From Gaiellasilicea sp963806955 (GTDB lineage: Bacteria; Actinomycetota; Thermoleophilia; Gaiellales; Gaiellaceae), in assembly GCA_963806955.1 (NCBI GenBank), contig CAWDZG010000002.1:124001-188000 (forward strand): a stretch of 64,000 bases of DNA. The letters are read 5' to 3'. Positions 19,208 through 26,159 of this stretch are shown here, piece after piece. Position 1 is the stretch's first letter, and each line of letters starts with the position of its first letter. The translations under genes were made by a program, and so were the position numbers. The notes beneath the pieces were generated by a model that saw only the letters and a list, made by a program, of their open reading frames with translations, searched no databases and was not told the DNA's origin.

Positions 19208-20258
19208 TTACCCCGCCCCACCGACCGTGGTCGGGATGCCGGTGATCTCGCCGTCGGCGATCTGGCGCTTGATCTGCTCGACCTTGTCGACGTCCTCCTG
19301 CTGCACGTCCGGACTGACCCTGCCGAGGCCGACGCCGTCCTCCTTCAGGCCGAACGTGGCGTTGCCGCCGCCCTGCCACGAACCGTCCTGCACGGCCTTG
19401 ACCGTCAGGAAGACCGCCGAGTCGACGCCCTTCTGGGCACTCGTGAGGATGTGGTTGCCGAGGAAGGACTGATCGGCGTCGACGCCGATCCCGAACTTGC
19501 CGCGCTCGCCCGCCGCGTTCAGCGCGCCGAGGCCACAGCCGCCCGCAACCTGGAAGATGACGTTCGAGCCGCGCGCGATCTGGTTCAGCGCCAGCTCCTT
19601 GCACTTCGCCTGGTCGTCCCAGTCCTGGGAGTAGTCGTGGAAGACGGTGATCCCGGGCGCAGCCTCCTTGGCGCCGGCGAAGTAACCGGCGATGAACCGG
19701 TCGACCGGCGGCTCCTTCATCCCACCGACGGCCGAGATCACGTCCTTGCCCGCCCGCCGCTGCTCCTCGAGCCCCGCGAGGTAGCCGACGAGATACCCGA
19801 CTTCCTCCTCGCGGAAGAGGAGGCCCTGGACGTTCGCGGGTGTGCCGGGGACGAACGCCTGGTCGACGTCGATGATCGCGAACTTCGTGTCGGGGAAGCG
19901 CTGCGCGACCTTGCCGACCGCGTCGCCTTGTGCGAACCCGACCCCGATCACGAGGTCGTAGCCGCCGCGCGCGAGCGAGGTCATGTTCGGGATGTAGTCG
20001 GCCGCGGAGGCCGACTCGATCACGCGCCCCTTCACACCCAGCTCCTGCTCGGCACGCTTGAGGCCGTTGAAGGCGAGCTCGTTGAAGCCGTCGTCATCGA
20101 GCTGGCCGAGGTCGGTGATCAAGCCGACCCGCAGCTGCTCCTCCGCGGGGGTCGTCGCGGGCGCGGCGGTCGTGCCCGCTCGCCTCGTCGTCGGAGGAGC
20201 CGCAGCCTGCGGCGACGAGAACCAGCGCGATCAGGACGAGCGGGGTTACGCGGGACAT
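19208..20258 (-). pseudogene. BMP family nucleoside-binding lipoprotein, one frameshift
   Basis: A BMP/Med family substrate-binding lipoprotein that would bind nucleosides or similar compounds outside the membrane. ATG at 20258 starts a lipoprotein signal (LVLIALVLVAAGC). The mature domain, beginning LRVGLITDLGQLDDDGFNE, continues in a frame one base away and is intact to the stop, with GYDLVIGVGF and VGYLVGYLAG motifs. Removing one C from the CCC run at 20175-20177 (plus strand) restores a single frame of 349 residues. Probably a sequencing indel. No ABC ATPase or permease is adjacent. Divergent from an NrtR-like regulator. Confidence 0.8.
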
Positions 20259-20270
20259 GAAACCGACCTT

Positions 20271-20287
20271 TCGGAAGCGCTTCGGAT
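20271..20287. promoter_or_regulatory. Palindrome in divergent BMP/nrtR-like promoter
   Basis: A perfect 10-bp palindrome GAAGCGCTTC (20274-20283) lies between the two divergent starts (20258 and 20301). Two TCGGA direct repeats flank it. Position and symmetry suit an autoregulatory operator for the adjacent NrtR-like protein; there is no direct evidence of binding. Confidence 0.4.
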
Positions 20288-20300
20288 AAGGTTTTCGACT

Positions 20301-21001
20301 GTGAGGCTCAAACCTGTCGACGATCCTACCACAGCCCCCCGCCAGGTCGTCCTCTCCGTGGTGCTGCAGGTGCGGGACCGGCGCCTCCAGGTGCTGCTCT
20401 GGCAGCGGGCGCAGGAGCCGTGCGCCGGCGCGTGGTCGCTGCCCGGAGGCGAGCTCGAGGCGAACGAGACGCTCGAGAGCTCGATCCGGCGCCAGCTCGC
20501 CGCGAAGGTCGACGTCCGCGACGCTCGCGCACGTCGAGCAGCTCGGGAGCTGGAGCGAGCCCGGACCGGCATCCGGCGGCGCGTGAGCTGGCGACCGCGT
20601 TCGTCGGCCTCGTCCCGGCGGACGCCGACCCCGGCCTGCCGGCGGACACGGACTGGTTCGCCGTCGACGGCCTGCCGACGCTGGCCTTCGACCACCGCGA
20701 GATCGTGCTCGCCGGGCGTGAGCGCCTGCGCGGCAAGCTCTCGTACACCAACGTCGGCTTCGCTCTGGCTCCTGCCGAGTTCACCCTCTCGGAGCTTCGT
20801 GACGTCTACGCGGCTGCGCTCGGCCACGACGTCTCGGCGACGAACCTGAAGCGCGTGTTGCTCCGTCGCGACGTGCTCGAGCAGACAGGCGCGAGACGCG
20901 AGCCGGGCCGTACCGGCGGCAGGCCGGCCGAGCTCTATCGCTTCCGCGCGCGCCGGCTCGAGATCACCGACCCCTTCGCAGCACTCCGCCCGCCCGCCTA
21001 G
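20301..21001 (+). pseudogene. NrtR-like regulator (degenerate Nudix + winged helix), two frameshifts
   Basis: The first ~70 residues are a Nudix domain (VVLSVVLQVRDRRLQVLLWQR, then WSLPGGELEANETLESS). The Nudix box is degenerate: the usual REuxEExGu is replaced by RRQLAAKVDV, so hydrolysis is unlikely, as in NrtR-type regulators. The C-terminal half is a winged helix (FTLSELRDVYAAALGHDVSATN, then GRPAELYRFR). Two +1 shifts, near 20523-20530 and in the CC at 20576-20577, separate the parts. Removing one base at each joins them into about 230 residues. NrtR proteins usually regulate NAD genes; none are present here. GTG start at 20301. Confidence 0.75.
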
Positions 21002-21101
21002 GCATCCCCGATTCGGGTGAGGGCACGCTGTCCGAATCGTGCCCCCGGCCGGGCGGGAGCGTGGATGGAGAGACGTGGGCCGGCGGACGACGACTGGAGA
21101 G

Positions 21102-21671
21102 ATGATTCGTCGTCTTGCGGCAGTGATCGCGGCCTCACTCGCCCTCCCCGCCTCGGCTCTCGCCGGCGGGGGCAACTACGTGTTCGAGGACGCCAAGCCG
21201 GCCGAGCGCTCGACGGTGAAGGCAGCGCTGAACGCGAGCGCATTCGACTGGGGCATCGTCCGCGAACAGGTGACGATCCACGTCGGCCCCTACCGGACGT
21301 CGCACTCGACGCCGGGGCACATCTTCCTCGACCGCAGCCTGCTCCGGACCGGCCGCTTCGCCTGGGCGACCGTGATGGACGAGTACGCGCACCAGGTCGA
21401 CTTCTTCGTGCTCCAGCAGGAGCATCGTGGGCTGCTCCAGGACCGGCTCGGCGCCTCCGGTTGGTGCTACGAGTCCGACGAGTTCGGGCACGGCGCGCAG
21501 GGGTGCGAGCGGCTCTCCTCGATGATCGCGTGGGCGTATTGGCCAGCAAAGGACAACGCCTACCGGCCGCGCTCCGCCACCGACGAGTCCGCCGCGATGC
21601 CCGCGCCCGCGTTCCGGCTGCTGCTCTCGGCGCTGATCGGCGCACCGAGCTCGCTCAAGCACCGCGGCTAG
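21102..21671 (+). CDS. Secreted protein with degenerate HExxH-like motif, unknown function
   Basis: A 189-residue protein with a signal peptide (IRRLAAVIAASLALPASALAGG). The segment ATVMDEYAHQVDFF resembles the HEFAHQxD helix of MtfA/M90-like zinc peptidases, but the first His is Asp, leaving only DEYAH. Two further Cys (in GWCYESD and GCERLSS) may form a disulfide. ATG 21102 is preceded closely by GGAGAG. It is convergent with a LuxR-type regulator. A metallopeptidase relative that has lost activity, or a family with a different metal site, is possible. I do not assign a function. Confidence 0.75.
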   Translation: MIRRLAAVIAASLALPASALAGGGNYVFEDAKPAERSTVKAALNASAFDWGIVREQVTIHVGPYRTSHSTPGHIFLDRSLLRTGRFAWATVMDEYAHQVDFFVLQQEHRGLLQDRLGASGWCYESDEFGHGAQGCERLSSMIAWAYWPAKDNAYRPRSATDESAAMPAPAFRLLLSALIGAPSSLKHRG

Positions 21672-21672
21672 G

Positions 21673-22290
21673 CTAGGCGATCAAGCTCTGCCGCAGCGCC
21701 GTCGCCACAGCCTGCGTGCGCGTATCTGCATCGAGCTTCGCCATCGCCTTGCGCACGTGCGTCCGCACGGTCTCCGGCGAGATGAAGAGCTCCTTGCCGA
21801 TCTCCTCGTTCGAGTTGCCGTCGGCGAGCAGGCGGAGCACGTCGCGCTCGCGCTGGGTGAGATTGAGGATCTTCTCCGTCGCCGCCGAGCTCGAGAGCAC
21901 GCCGGCGAGGACGGGGTCGACATACGTGCGGCCTGCGGCGACGAGCTCGACGGCGCGCACGACCTCGGCGAGCGGCGCCTCCTTGAGGACGAAGCCGCGG
22001 GCGCCCGCGTCGAGCGCCTCCGTCAGAAGCGCACGATCGCCGAAAGCTGTGTAGAGGATGACCGCGGTGTCGGGCGTCGACCGGGACAGCTGCCGGGCCA
22101 CCTCGATGCCCGACATGCCCGGCATGCGCAGGTCGAGGATGGCGACCTGTGGCTTGTGCAGCGCGATCTGCTCGATCGCGTCGCTGCCGTCACGGGCGCG
22201 GCCGGCGACCTCGATCCCGTTCTCGCTGAGCACGTCGGAGACGGCCTCGACGACGGCCGGATGGTCGTCGGCGACGAGACAGGTGATCAC
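21673..22290 (-). CDS. NarL/FixJ-type response regulator (REC + LuxR HTH)
   Basis: A 205-residue DNA-binding response regulator. The receiver domain has the acidic pair in ADDHP, the phosphorylated Asp in AILDLRMPGMSG and the Lys in VLKEAP. The C-terminus has the LuxR helix-turn-helix LTQRERDVLRLLADGNSNEEIGKELFISPETVRTHV. It is divergent from a histidine-kinase-like protein and a lone receiver (22404-23254), which are its probable signalling partners. Confidence 0.93.
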   Translation of the reverse strand: MITCLVADDHPAVVEAVSDVLSENGIEVAGRARDGSDAIEQIALHKPQVAILDLRMPGMSGIEVARQLSRSTPDTAVILYTAFGDRALLTEALDAGARGFVLKEAPLAEVVRAVELVAAGRTYVDPVLAGVLSSSAATEKILNLTQRERDVLRLLADGNSNEEIGKELFISPETVRTHVRKAMAKLDADTRTQAVATALRQSLIA

Positions 22291-22403
22291 GGCCGACCGC
22301 CCACGCGGCGGAGGTCTAGGATCAAGCGTCTGGATGAGCGATACACGGGGTTTGGCATGAGGGCTCTGCGGCGGGCCAACTGCGAGTGGGGATCATAGAG
22401 GCG

Positions 22404-22895
22404 ATGGCGTACGACGCTGACGAGGCGCCGCTGCTGCGCACGCTCGGCCTGCTCACCCGCGGGCTGTTGCACGAGCTCGCGAACCCGCTGGTCGCACTCG
22501 TCGGCTCGGCGGAGCTCGCGCTCACCGACGCCGAGCCGGGCTCGAAGCTGCACGACCGGATCGCGCTCACCCACCGGACCGGAAGCGAGATCGCCGCGAT
22601 CGTGCGCGCGCTGCAGGGCTTCATCCGTCTCCAGGACGAGCCGGCGAGGACGCTGTCGCTGCACGAGGAGGCGACCGCCGCGATCGAGCTCGTGTCGACC
22701 GTGCTCCCGACGGGCGAGCGCACCCTGAGCGTGAGCGGCGACGCAGCGACGACCGCGGCGCCGGGGCCGATCCGCAGGCAGCTCGTCGAGTTGCTGGCCG
22801 AGGCGATCCAGCGTGCCGATCCCGGCGCCGCGATCGAGCTCGCGATCGACGGCGACGTCGTGACCGTGACAGGCGGAGGCAGGCTGCGCCTATGA
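22404..22895 (+). CDS. Histidine-kinase-like phosphoacceptor protein without ATP lid (Spo0B/ChpT-like?)
   Basis: A 163-residue soluble protein. The H-box LLTRGLLHELANPLVAL is a good HisKA-type phosphoacceptor helix. The rest (VELLAEAIQRADPGAAIELAID to the C-terminus) resembles a shrunken HATPase fold but lacks the N-box Asn and the DxGxG/GxG ATP-lid motifs, and there is no membrane or sensor domain. That composition is like phosphotransferases such as Spo0B or ChpT, not a full kinase (inference). ATG at 22404 has AGAGG nearby; a GTG at 22386 is possible. Its stop overlaps the downstream receiver gene (ATGA). Confidence 0.8.
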   Translation: MAYDADEAPLLRTLGLLTRGLLHELANPLVALVGSAELALTDAEPGSKLHDRIALTHRTGSEIAAIVRALQGFIRLQDEPARTLSLHEEATAAIELVSTVLPTGERTLSVSGDAATTAAPGPIRRQLVELLAEAIQRADPGAAIELAIDGDVVTVTGGGRLRL

Positions 22896-23254
22896 AGCGA
22901 ATCCTGGTCGTCGACGACGAGGAGGCCGTGCGCGAGCTGACGCTCGAGATCCTGCGCCGGCACGGGTACCGCCCGCTCGGAGTCCCGTCGGGAAGCGAAG
23001 CGCTCGCCGCTCTCGACGAGGAGTCCTTCGACCTGATCCTCAGCGACGTCGTCATGCCGGGGATGACGGGCGTGGAGCTGCTCGACGAGCTCCAGGCGCG
23101 CGCTCACGACATCCCGGTCGTGCTGATGACCGGAGGCTCGCCGGAGCCGGAGCGGACCTCGAAGGCGGCCGCAGTCGGCGCCGCCGGCCTCCTGTACAAG
23201 CCGTTCTCACACGACGAGCTGAAAGCCGTCGTCGCCGCGGCGCTCGACGCCTGA
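22892..23254 (+). CDS. Single-domain response regulator (CheY-like receiver)
   Basis: A 120-residue stand-alone receiver domain: acidic residues in VVDDEEAVREL, phospho-Asp in LILSDVVMPGMTG, Thr in VLMTGG and Lys in LLYKPFSHDE. No output domain. It overlaps the kinase-like gene by 4 bp and should be phosphorylated by or pass phosphate to it; such proteins often act in a relay or by protein-protein contact. Confidence 0.93.
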   Translation: MKRILVVDDEEAVRELTLEILRRHGYRPLGVPSGSEALAALDEESFDLILSDVVMPGMTGVELLDELQARAHDIPVVLMTGGSPEPERTSKAAAVGAAGLLYKPFSHDELKAVVAAALDA

Positions 23255-23291
23255 TCCAGCGGGGGCCTCAACCCGTACCCGCTTCGTGCCG

Positions 23292-23405
23292 ATGGGCGTT
23301 CTCGTGACGATCAACACGACCCTGAAGCTCGTCGCCACCGCGTCCGTCCTGGCTCACGCCGCGGCGGCTGCGGCGGTGCTGTTCCCCAGGCGCCAGCGGG
23401 CCTAG
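23292..23405 (+). CDS. Small hydrophobic protein, 37 aa, uncertain
   Basis: A short frame with one predicted membrane helix (LKLVATASVLAHAAAAAAVL) and a basic C-terminal end (RRQRA). It follows the receiver gene and overlaps the azlD stop by 4 bp on the opposite strand. No clear ribosome-binding site and no known family, so it may be chance. Confidence 0.25.
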   Translation: MGVLVTINTTLKLVATASVLAHAAAAAAVLFPRRQRA

Positions 23406-23701
23406 GCGAGCCGGAGCAGGGCCGCCACTGTGGCGGCCACGGCCATCACGACGATCAGCGGTGCGCGTAGTGCGACGGCGACCGCCCCTGCGGCGACACC
23501 GGCCAGCCGCTCGTCGAGCACGAGCGCGCGGTCGCCTCCGACCGCCTGCGTGACCACGAGCGCGGCCAGCATCGCGGGCGCGAGCACGTCGACCACGGCG
23601 GCGACGCGCAGCGGCAGCGCCCGGCCACCGAGCAGGACCGGCCCGGACGCCTTGAACCCCATCGTCACGACTCCGACCACGGCGATCAGGAGCCAGCTCA
23701 C
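23402..23701 (-). CDS. azlD: AzlD-like branched-chain amino acid exporter small subunit
   Basis: A 99-residue membrane protein with about four helices (WLLIAVVGVVTMGFKASGPV, then the VVDVLAPAMLAALVVTQAV segment typical of AzlD). GTG at 23701 overlaps the azlC stop (GTGA). AzlC and AzlD together export branched-chain amino acids or analogues. Confidence 0.88.
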   Translation of the reverse strand: MSWLLIAVVGVVTMGFKASGPVLLGGRALPLRVAAVVDVLAPAMLAALVVTQAVGGDRALVLDERLAGVAAGAVAVALRAPLIVVMAVAATVAALLRLA

Positions 23702-24342
23702 CGCCGCAGTCCGATCAGCGCCGCGAGCGCCGCGACGACGATCGGCACCCCGGCGGGCGCGAGCGGGATCAGCACGAGCGTGATCGCACCCGCGACGAGC
23801 GCGGTCGCGAGGGCGCGGCGCGTCCGCAGGTACGGCGCGAGCAGAGCGAGGAACAGCGCCGGGAACGCGGCGTCGAGCCCGATCGCCTCCGGGTCGAGCA
23901 GGTCGCCGGCGAACGTCCCGAGCGCAGTGCCACCGACCCAAAGGAGATACAGGAGGAGCCCGGCGCCGATCAGGATCGGGTACTCGAAGCGGCCGCTGCG
24001 GCCGGAGAGCGCCCACGACTCGTCCACGATCAGCTGGGACTCCACGAAGCGCCGCCCGCGCGCGCCCGGGAAGATCGACGCAACCGCGAGGCTGAGCGGC
24101 ACGTAGCGGGCGTTCAGCATCAGCGCAGCGACGATCGCGGCCGCGATCCCGCCCTGAGTGTCGAGGATCGAGGTCGCGGCGAACTGCGCCGAGCCGGCGA
24201 ACGTCGTCGCCGACATGACGACGGCACCGAGCCTGCCGAGGCCCGCCTCGACGGCGAGCACACCGAAGGAGGCGGAGAACAGGAGCGCTGCGGGCGCCAG
24301 CGGCAGCGCGGCGCGGACGCCGTCCCGGATGCGCGTGTCCAC
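23698..24342 (-). CDS. azlC: AzlC-like branched-chain amino acid exporter large subunit
   Basis: A 214-residue inner-membrane protein. The N-terminus RAALPLAPAALLFSASFGVLA, the Gln-containing TTFAGSAQFAAT and the LNARYVPLSLAVAS segment are AzlC family marks, as is VESQLIVDESWAL. It is translationally coupled to azlD. Transcription probably starts just upstream, since a strong hairpin separates it from the nucleotidase gene. Confidence 0.9.
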   Translation of the reverse strand: MDTRIRDGVRAALPLAPAALLFSASFGVLAVEAGLGRLGAVVMSATTFAGSAQFAATSILDTQGGIAAAIVAALMLNARYVPLSLAVASIFPGARGRRFVESQLIVDESWALSGRSGRFEYPILIGAGLLLYLLWVGGTALGTFAGDLLDPEAIGLDAAFPALFLALLAPYLRTRRALATALVAGAITLVLIPLAPAGVPIVVAALAALIGLRR

Positions 24343-24362
24343 GCCGCGAACCTACAGAGATC

Positions 24363-24393
24363 GGTGGGGGTGGCCGCTCGGGCCACCCCCACC
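24363..24393. terminator. Strong hairpin between 5'-nucleotidase and azlC
   Basis: A perfect 13-bp stem (GGTGGGGGTGGCC / GGCCACCCCCACC) with a 5-base loop lies just after the nucleotidase stop (24408, minus strand). There is no U-tract, which is common in high-GC actinobacterial terminators. Confidence 0.75.
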
Positions 24394-24407
24394 CTTGTGC
24401 GATGCCG

Positions 24408-26129
24408 CTACGGCAGGCGCGTGATCCGGTTCTGCGGACCCGGCGCGACGGGCGAGTTGGCCCCGAAGTACGCGACGAGCGCGTCGAGGTCGATCTCACC
24501 GCCGAGCGAATTGGTGCACTGCGTGAAGACGGAGTAGCCGTCTCCGCCCGTGGCGAGGAAGTTGTTCATCGCCACGCGGTAGTTCACCAACGGGCTGATC
24601 GGGGTGCCGTTGATGGTGATCGACGCGATGTCGATCTTGTTCCCGGCCGGAGCAGATGCGGTGTACGTGTACCGCAGGCTCGCAGGCACCTGCAGGATGC
24701 CGTTGCCGCCCGTGAACTGCTGCTCGAGCAGGGCGTCGATCTGCGCGCCCGTGCAGGTGAGCACCGTCATCACGTTGTTGAACGGCTGCACGGCGAAGAG
24801 CTCCCCGTACGTGACCTCGCCCGGAGCCTCGCCGCCGGAGATCTGGTCGAAGTTGATGTCGGTGCGGATGCCGCCCGCGTTCATGAACGACACCACGGCT
24901 CCGCCGAAGAGCGGGTCGGACGTCGCCGCGAGCTGGGCGTCGGCGATCACGTCGCCGAGCGCGGACTCGCCGGCGGGGTTCGCAGTCCGCGTGATCGTCG
25001 TCGTGACCCGCCCGACGACGCGGTTGGCGAGCGGCGCCGCGAACGCGTTGTACTTGGCGATCAGCGCCGTGATGTCGTCGGCCTTGGCGACCCCGCGGTC
25101 GACCGGGACGTTGTTGACCCGGGCCGAGACGACGTCCTTCGTCGCCCGGCTGATCGTCAGGTCGATGTCCGTGACCACCTTGCCGTTGACCGCGGCGCCC
25201 GTGACGATCTTGCCGTCGAGGACGCAGTTCACGGCCCAGTTCGTGTGGCCGGTGATCACGACGTCGATCGCGTCGTCCATCGCGTCGACGATCGGCGGGA
25301 TCGCACCGGTGGGATTGGCGCAGAGGTTGATCTTGTCCGCGCCCGCACCGGCGCCGTTGCCCGCGGTGCTCGTGCTCCCACCCTCGTGCAGCAGGACGAT
25401 GATCGTCTCGACGTTCTGCTTCTTCAGCTCGGCGACCGCGGCATTCGCCGTGGCGGCCTCGTCGAGGAAGTCGACCGTCTGGATCCCGGCGGGCGTGACG
25501 ATGTTCGGCGTCGTCTTCGTCGTCATGCCGATGATCCCGACCTTGACGCCGTTGAAGTGGTGGATCTTGTACGGCGCGAAGATCGGGCCGCTGCCGTCCT
25601 TGTACGTGACGTTGGCGGCGAGGAAGTCGAAGCTCGCGCCGCCGAAGCCGTCCCCGTCCTGACAGCCGTCGGCCGGGTGGCAGCCGCCGTACTGCATCCG
25701 CAGCAGCTCGTCGACACCCTCGTCGAACTCGTGGTTGCCGACGCCGTTGTAGTCGAGGCCCATCAGGTTGAACGCCTCGATCGTCGGCTCGTCGTGGAAC
25801 AGCGCCGAGAGCAGCGGCGTGGCGCCGATCAGGTCGCCCGCCGAGACGAACAGCGTGTTCGGGTTGGTCGCCCGCAGCGCACGGACGTGCGTGGCGAGGT
25901 ACTCGGCGCCGCCGAACTCCGGCGTGCCGGACGGCCCGAGCCGCCCGGCCGAGCCGGACGGCGGCTGGAGCGCGCCATGGAAGTCGTTCAGACCCAGGAT
26001 CTGGATCTCGGTCGTCTGTGCGTTCTCGGCGGCGCGCGGCGAAGGATCGCCCTTCGCACCTGCCGCCGGTACCACGGCGATCGCGACGGCAAGCGTCACG
26101 AGCGCCAGGACTGTCTTTTTCATTGTCAT
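24408..26129 (-). CDS. Secreted 5'-nucleotidase / metallophosphatase (UshA-like)
   Basis: A 573-residue exported phosphatase. A signal peptide (TVLALVTLAVAIAVVPAAGAKG) precedes the calcineurin-like metal site: LNDFHGAL, SAGDLIGATPL, GVGNHEFDEG, LLHEGG and VVITGHTN give the usual Asp/His/Asn ligands. The C-terminal 5'-nucleotidase domain has SFMNAGGIRTDI and a GDGYSVF substrate loop. It should release phosphate from extracellular nucleotides. An inner ATG at 26123 has better spacing from AAGGG than 26129. It starts 30 bp after the extracellular nuclease stop, so the pair probably forms one operon for use of external DNA. Confidence 0.92.
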   Translation of the reverse strand: MTMKKTVLALVTLAVAIAVVPAAGAKGDPSPRAAENAQTTEIQILGLNDFHGALQPPSGSAGRLGPSGTPEFGGAEYLATHVRALRATNPNTLFVSAGDLIGATPLLSALFHDEPTIEAFNLMGLDYNGVGNHEFDEGVDELLRMQYGGCHPADGCQDGDGFGGASFDFLAANVTYKDGSGPIFAPYKIHHFNGVKVGIIGMTTKTTPNIVTPAGIQTVDFLDEAATANAAVAELKKQNVETIIVLLHEGGSTSTAGNGAGAGADKINLCANPTGAIPPIVDAMDDAIDVVITGHTNWAVNCVLDGKIVTGAAVNGKVVTDIDLTISRATKDVVSARVNNVPVDRGVAKADDITALIAKYNAFAAPLANRVVGRVTTTITRTANPAGESALGDVIADAQLAATSDPLFGGAVVSFMNAGGIRTDINFDQISGGEAPGEVTYGELFAVQPFNNVMTVLTCTGAQIDALLEQQFTGGNGILQVPASLRYTYTASAPAGNKIDIASITINGTPISPLVNYRVAMNNFLATGGDGYSVFTQCTNSLGGEIDLDALVAYFGANSPVAPGPQNRITRLP

Positions 26130-26159
26130 TCCCTTGTCTCCCCTTTTCCCCTTGGTTGC

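Noticed and set aside
19190..19215. Degenerate third copy of the 3309 palindrome (GGTAACGGTCTGTT-like on the minus strand)
   Set aside because: Too few matching bases and no stem; likely chance.
17862..19604. Long minus-strand extension of the PPOX-type protein
   Set aside because: Antisense to the BNR gene with no domain; GTG 17861 has a good ribosome site.
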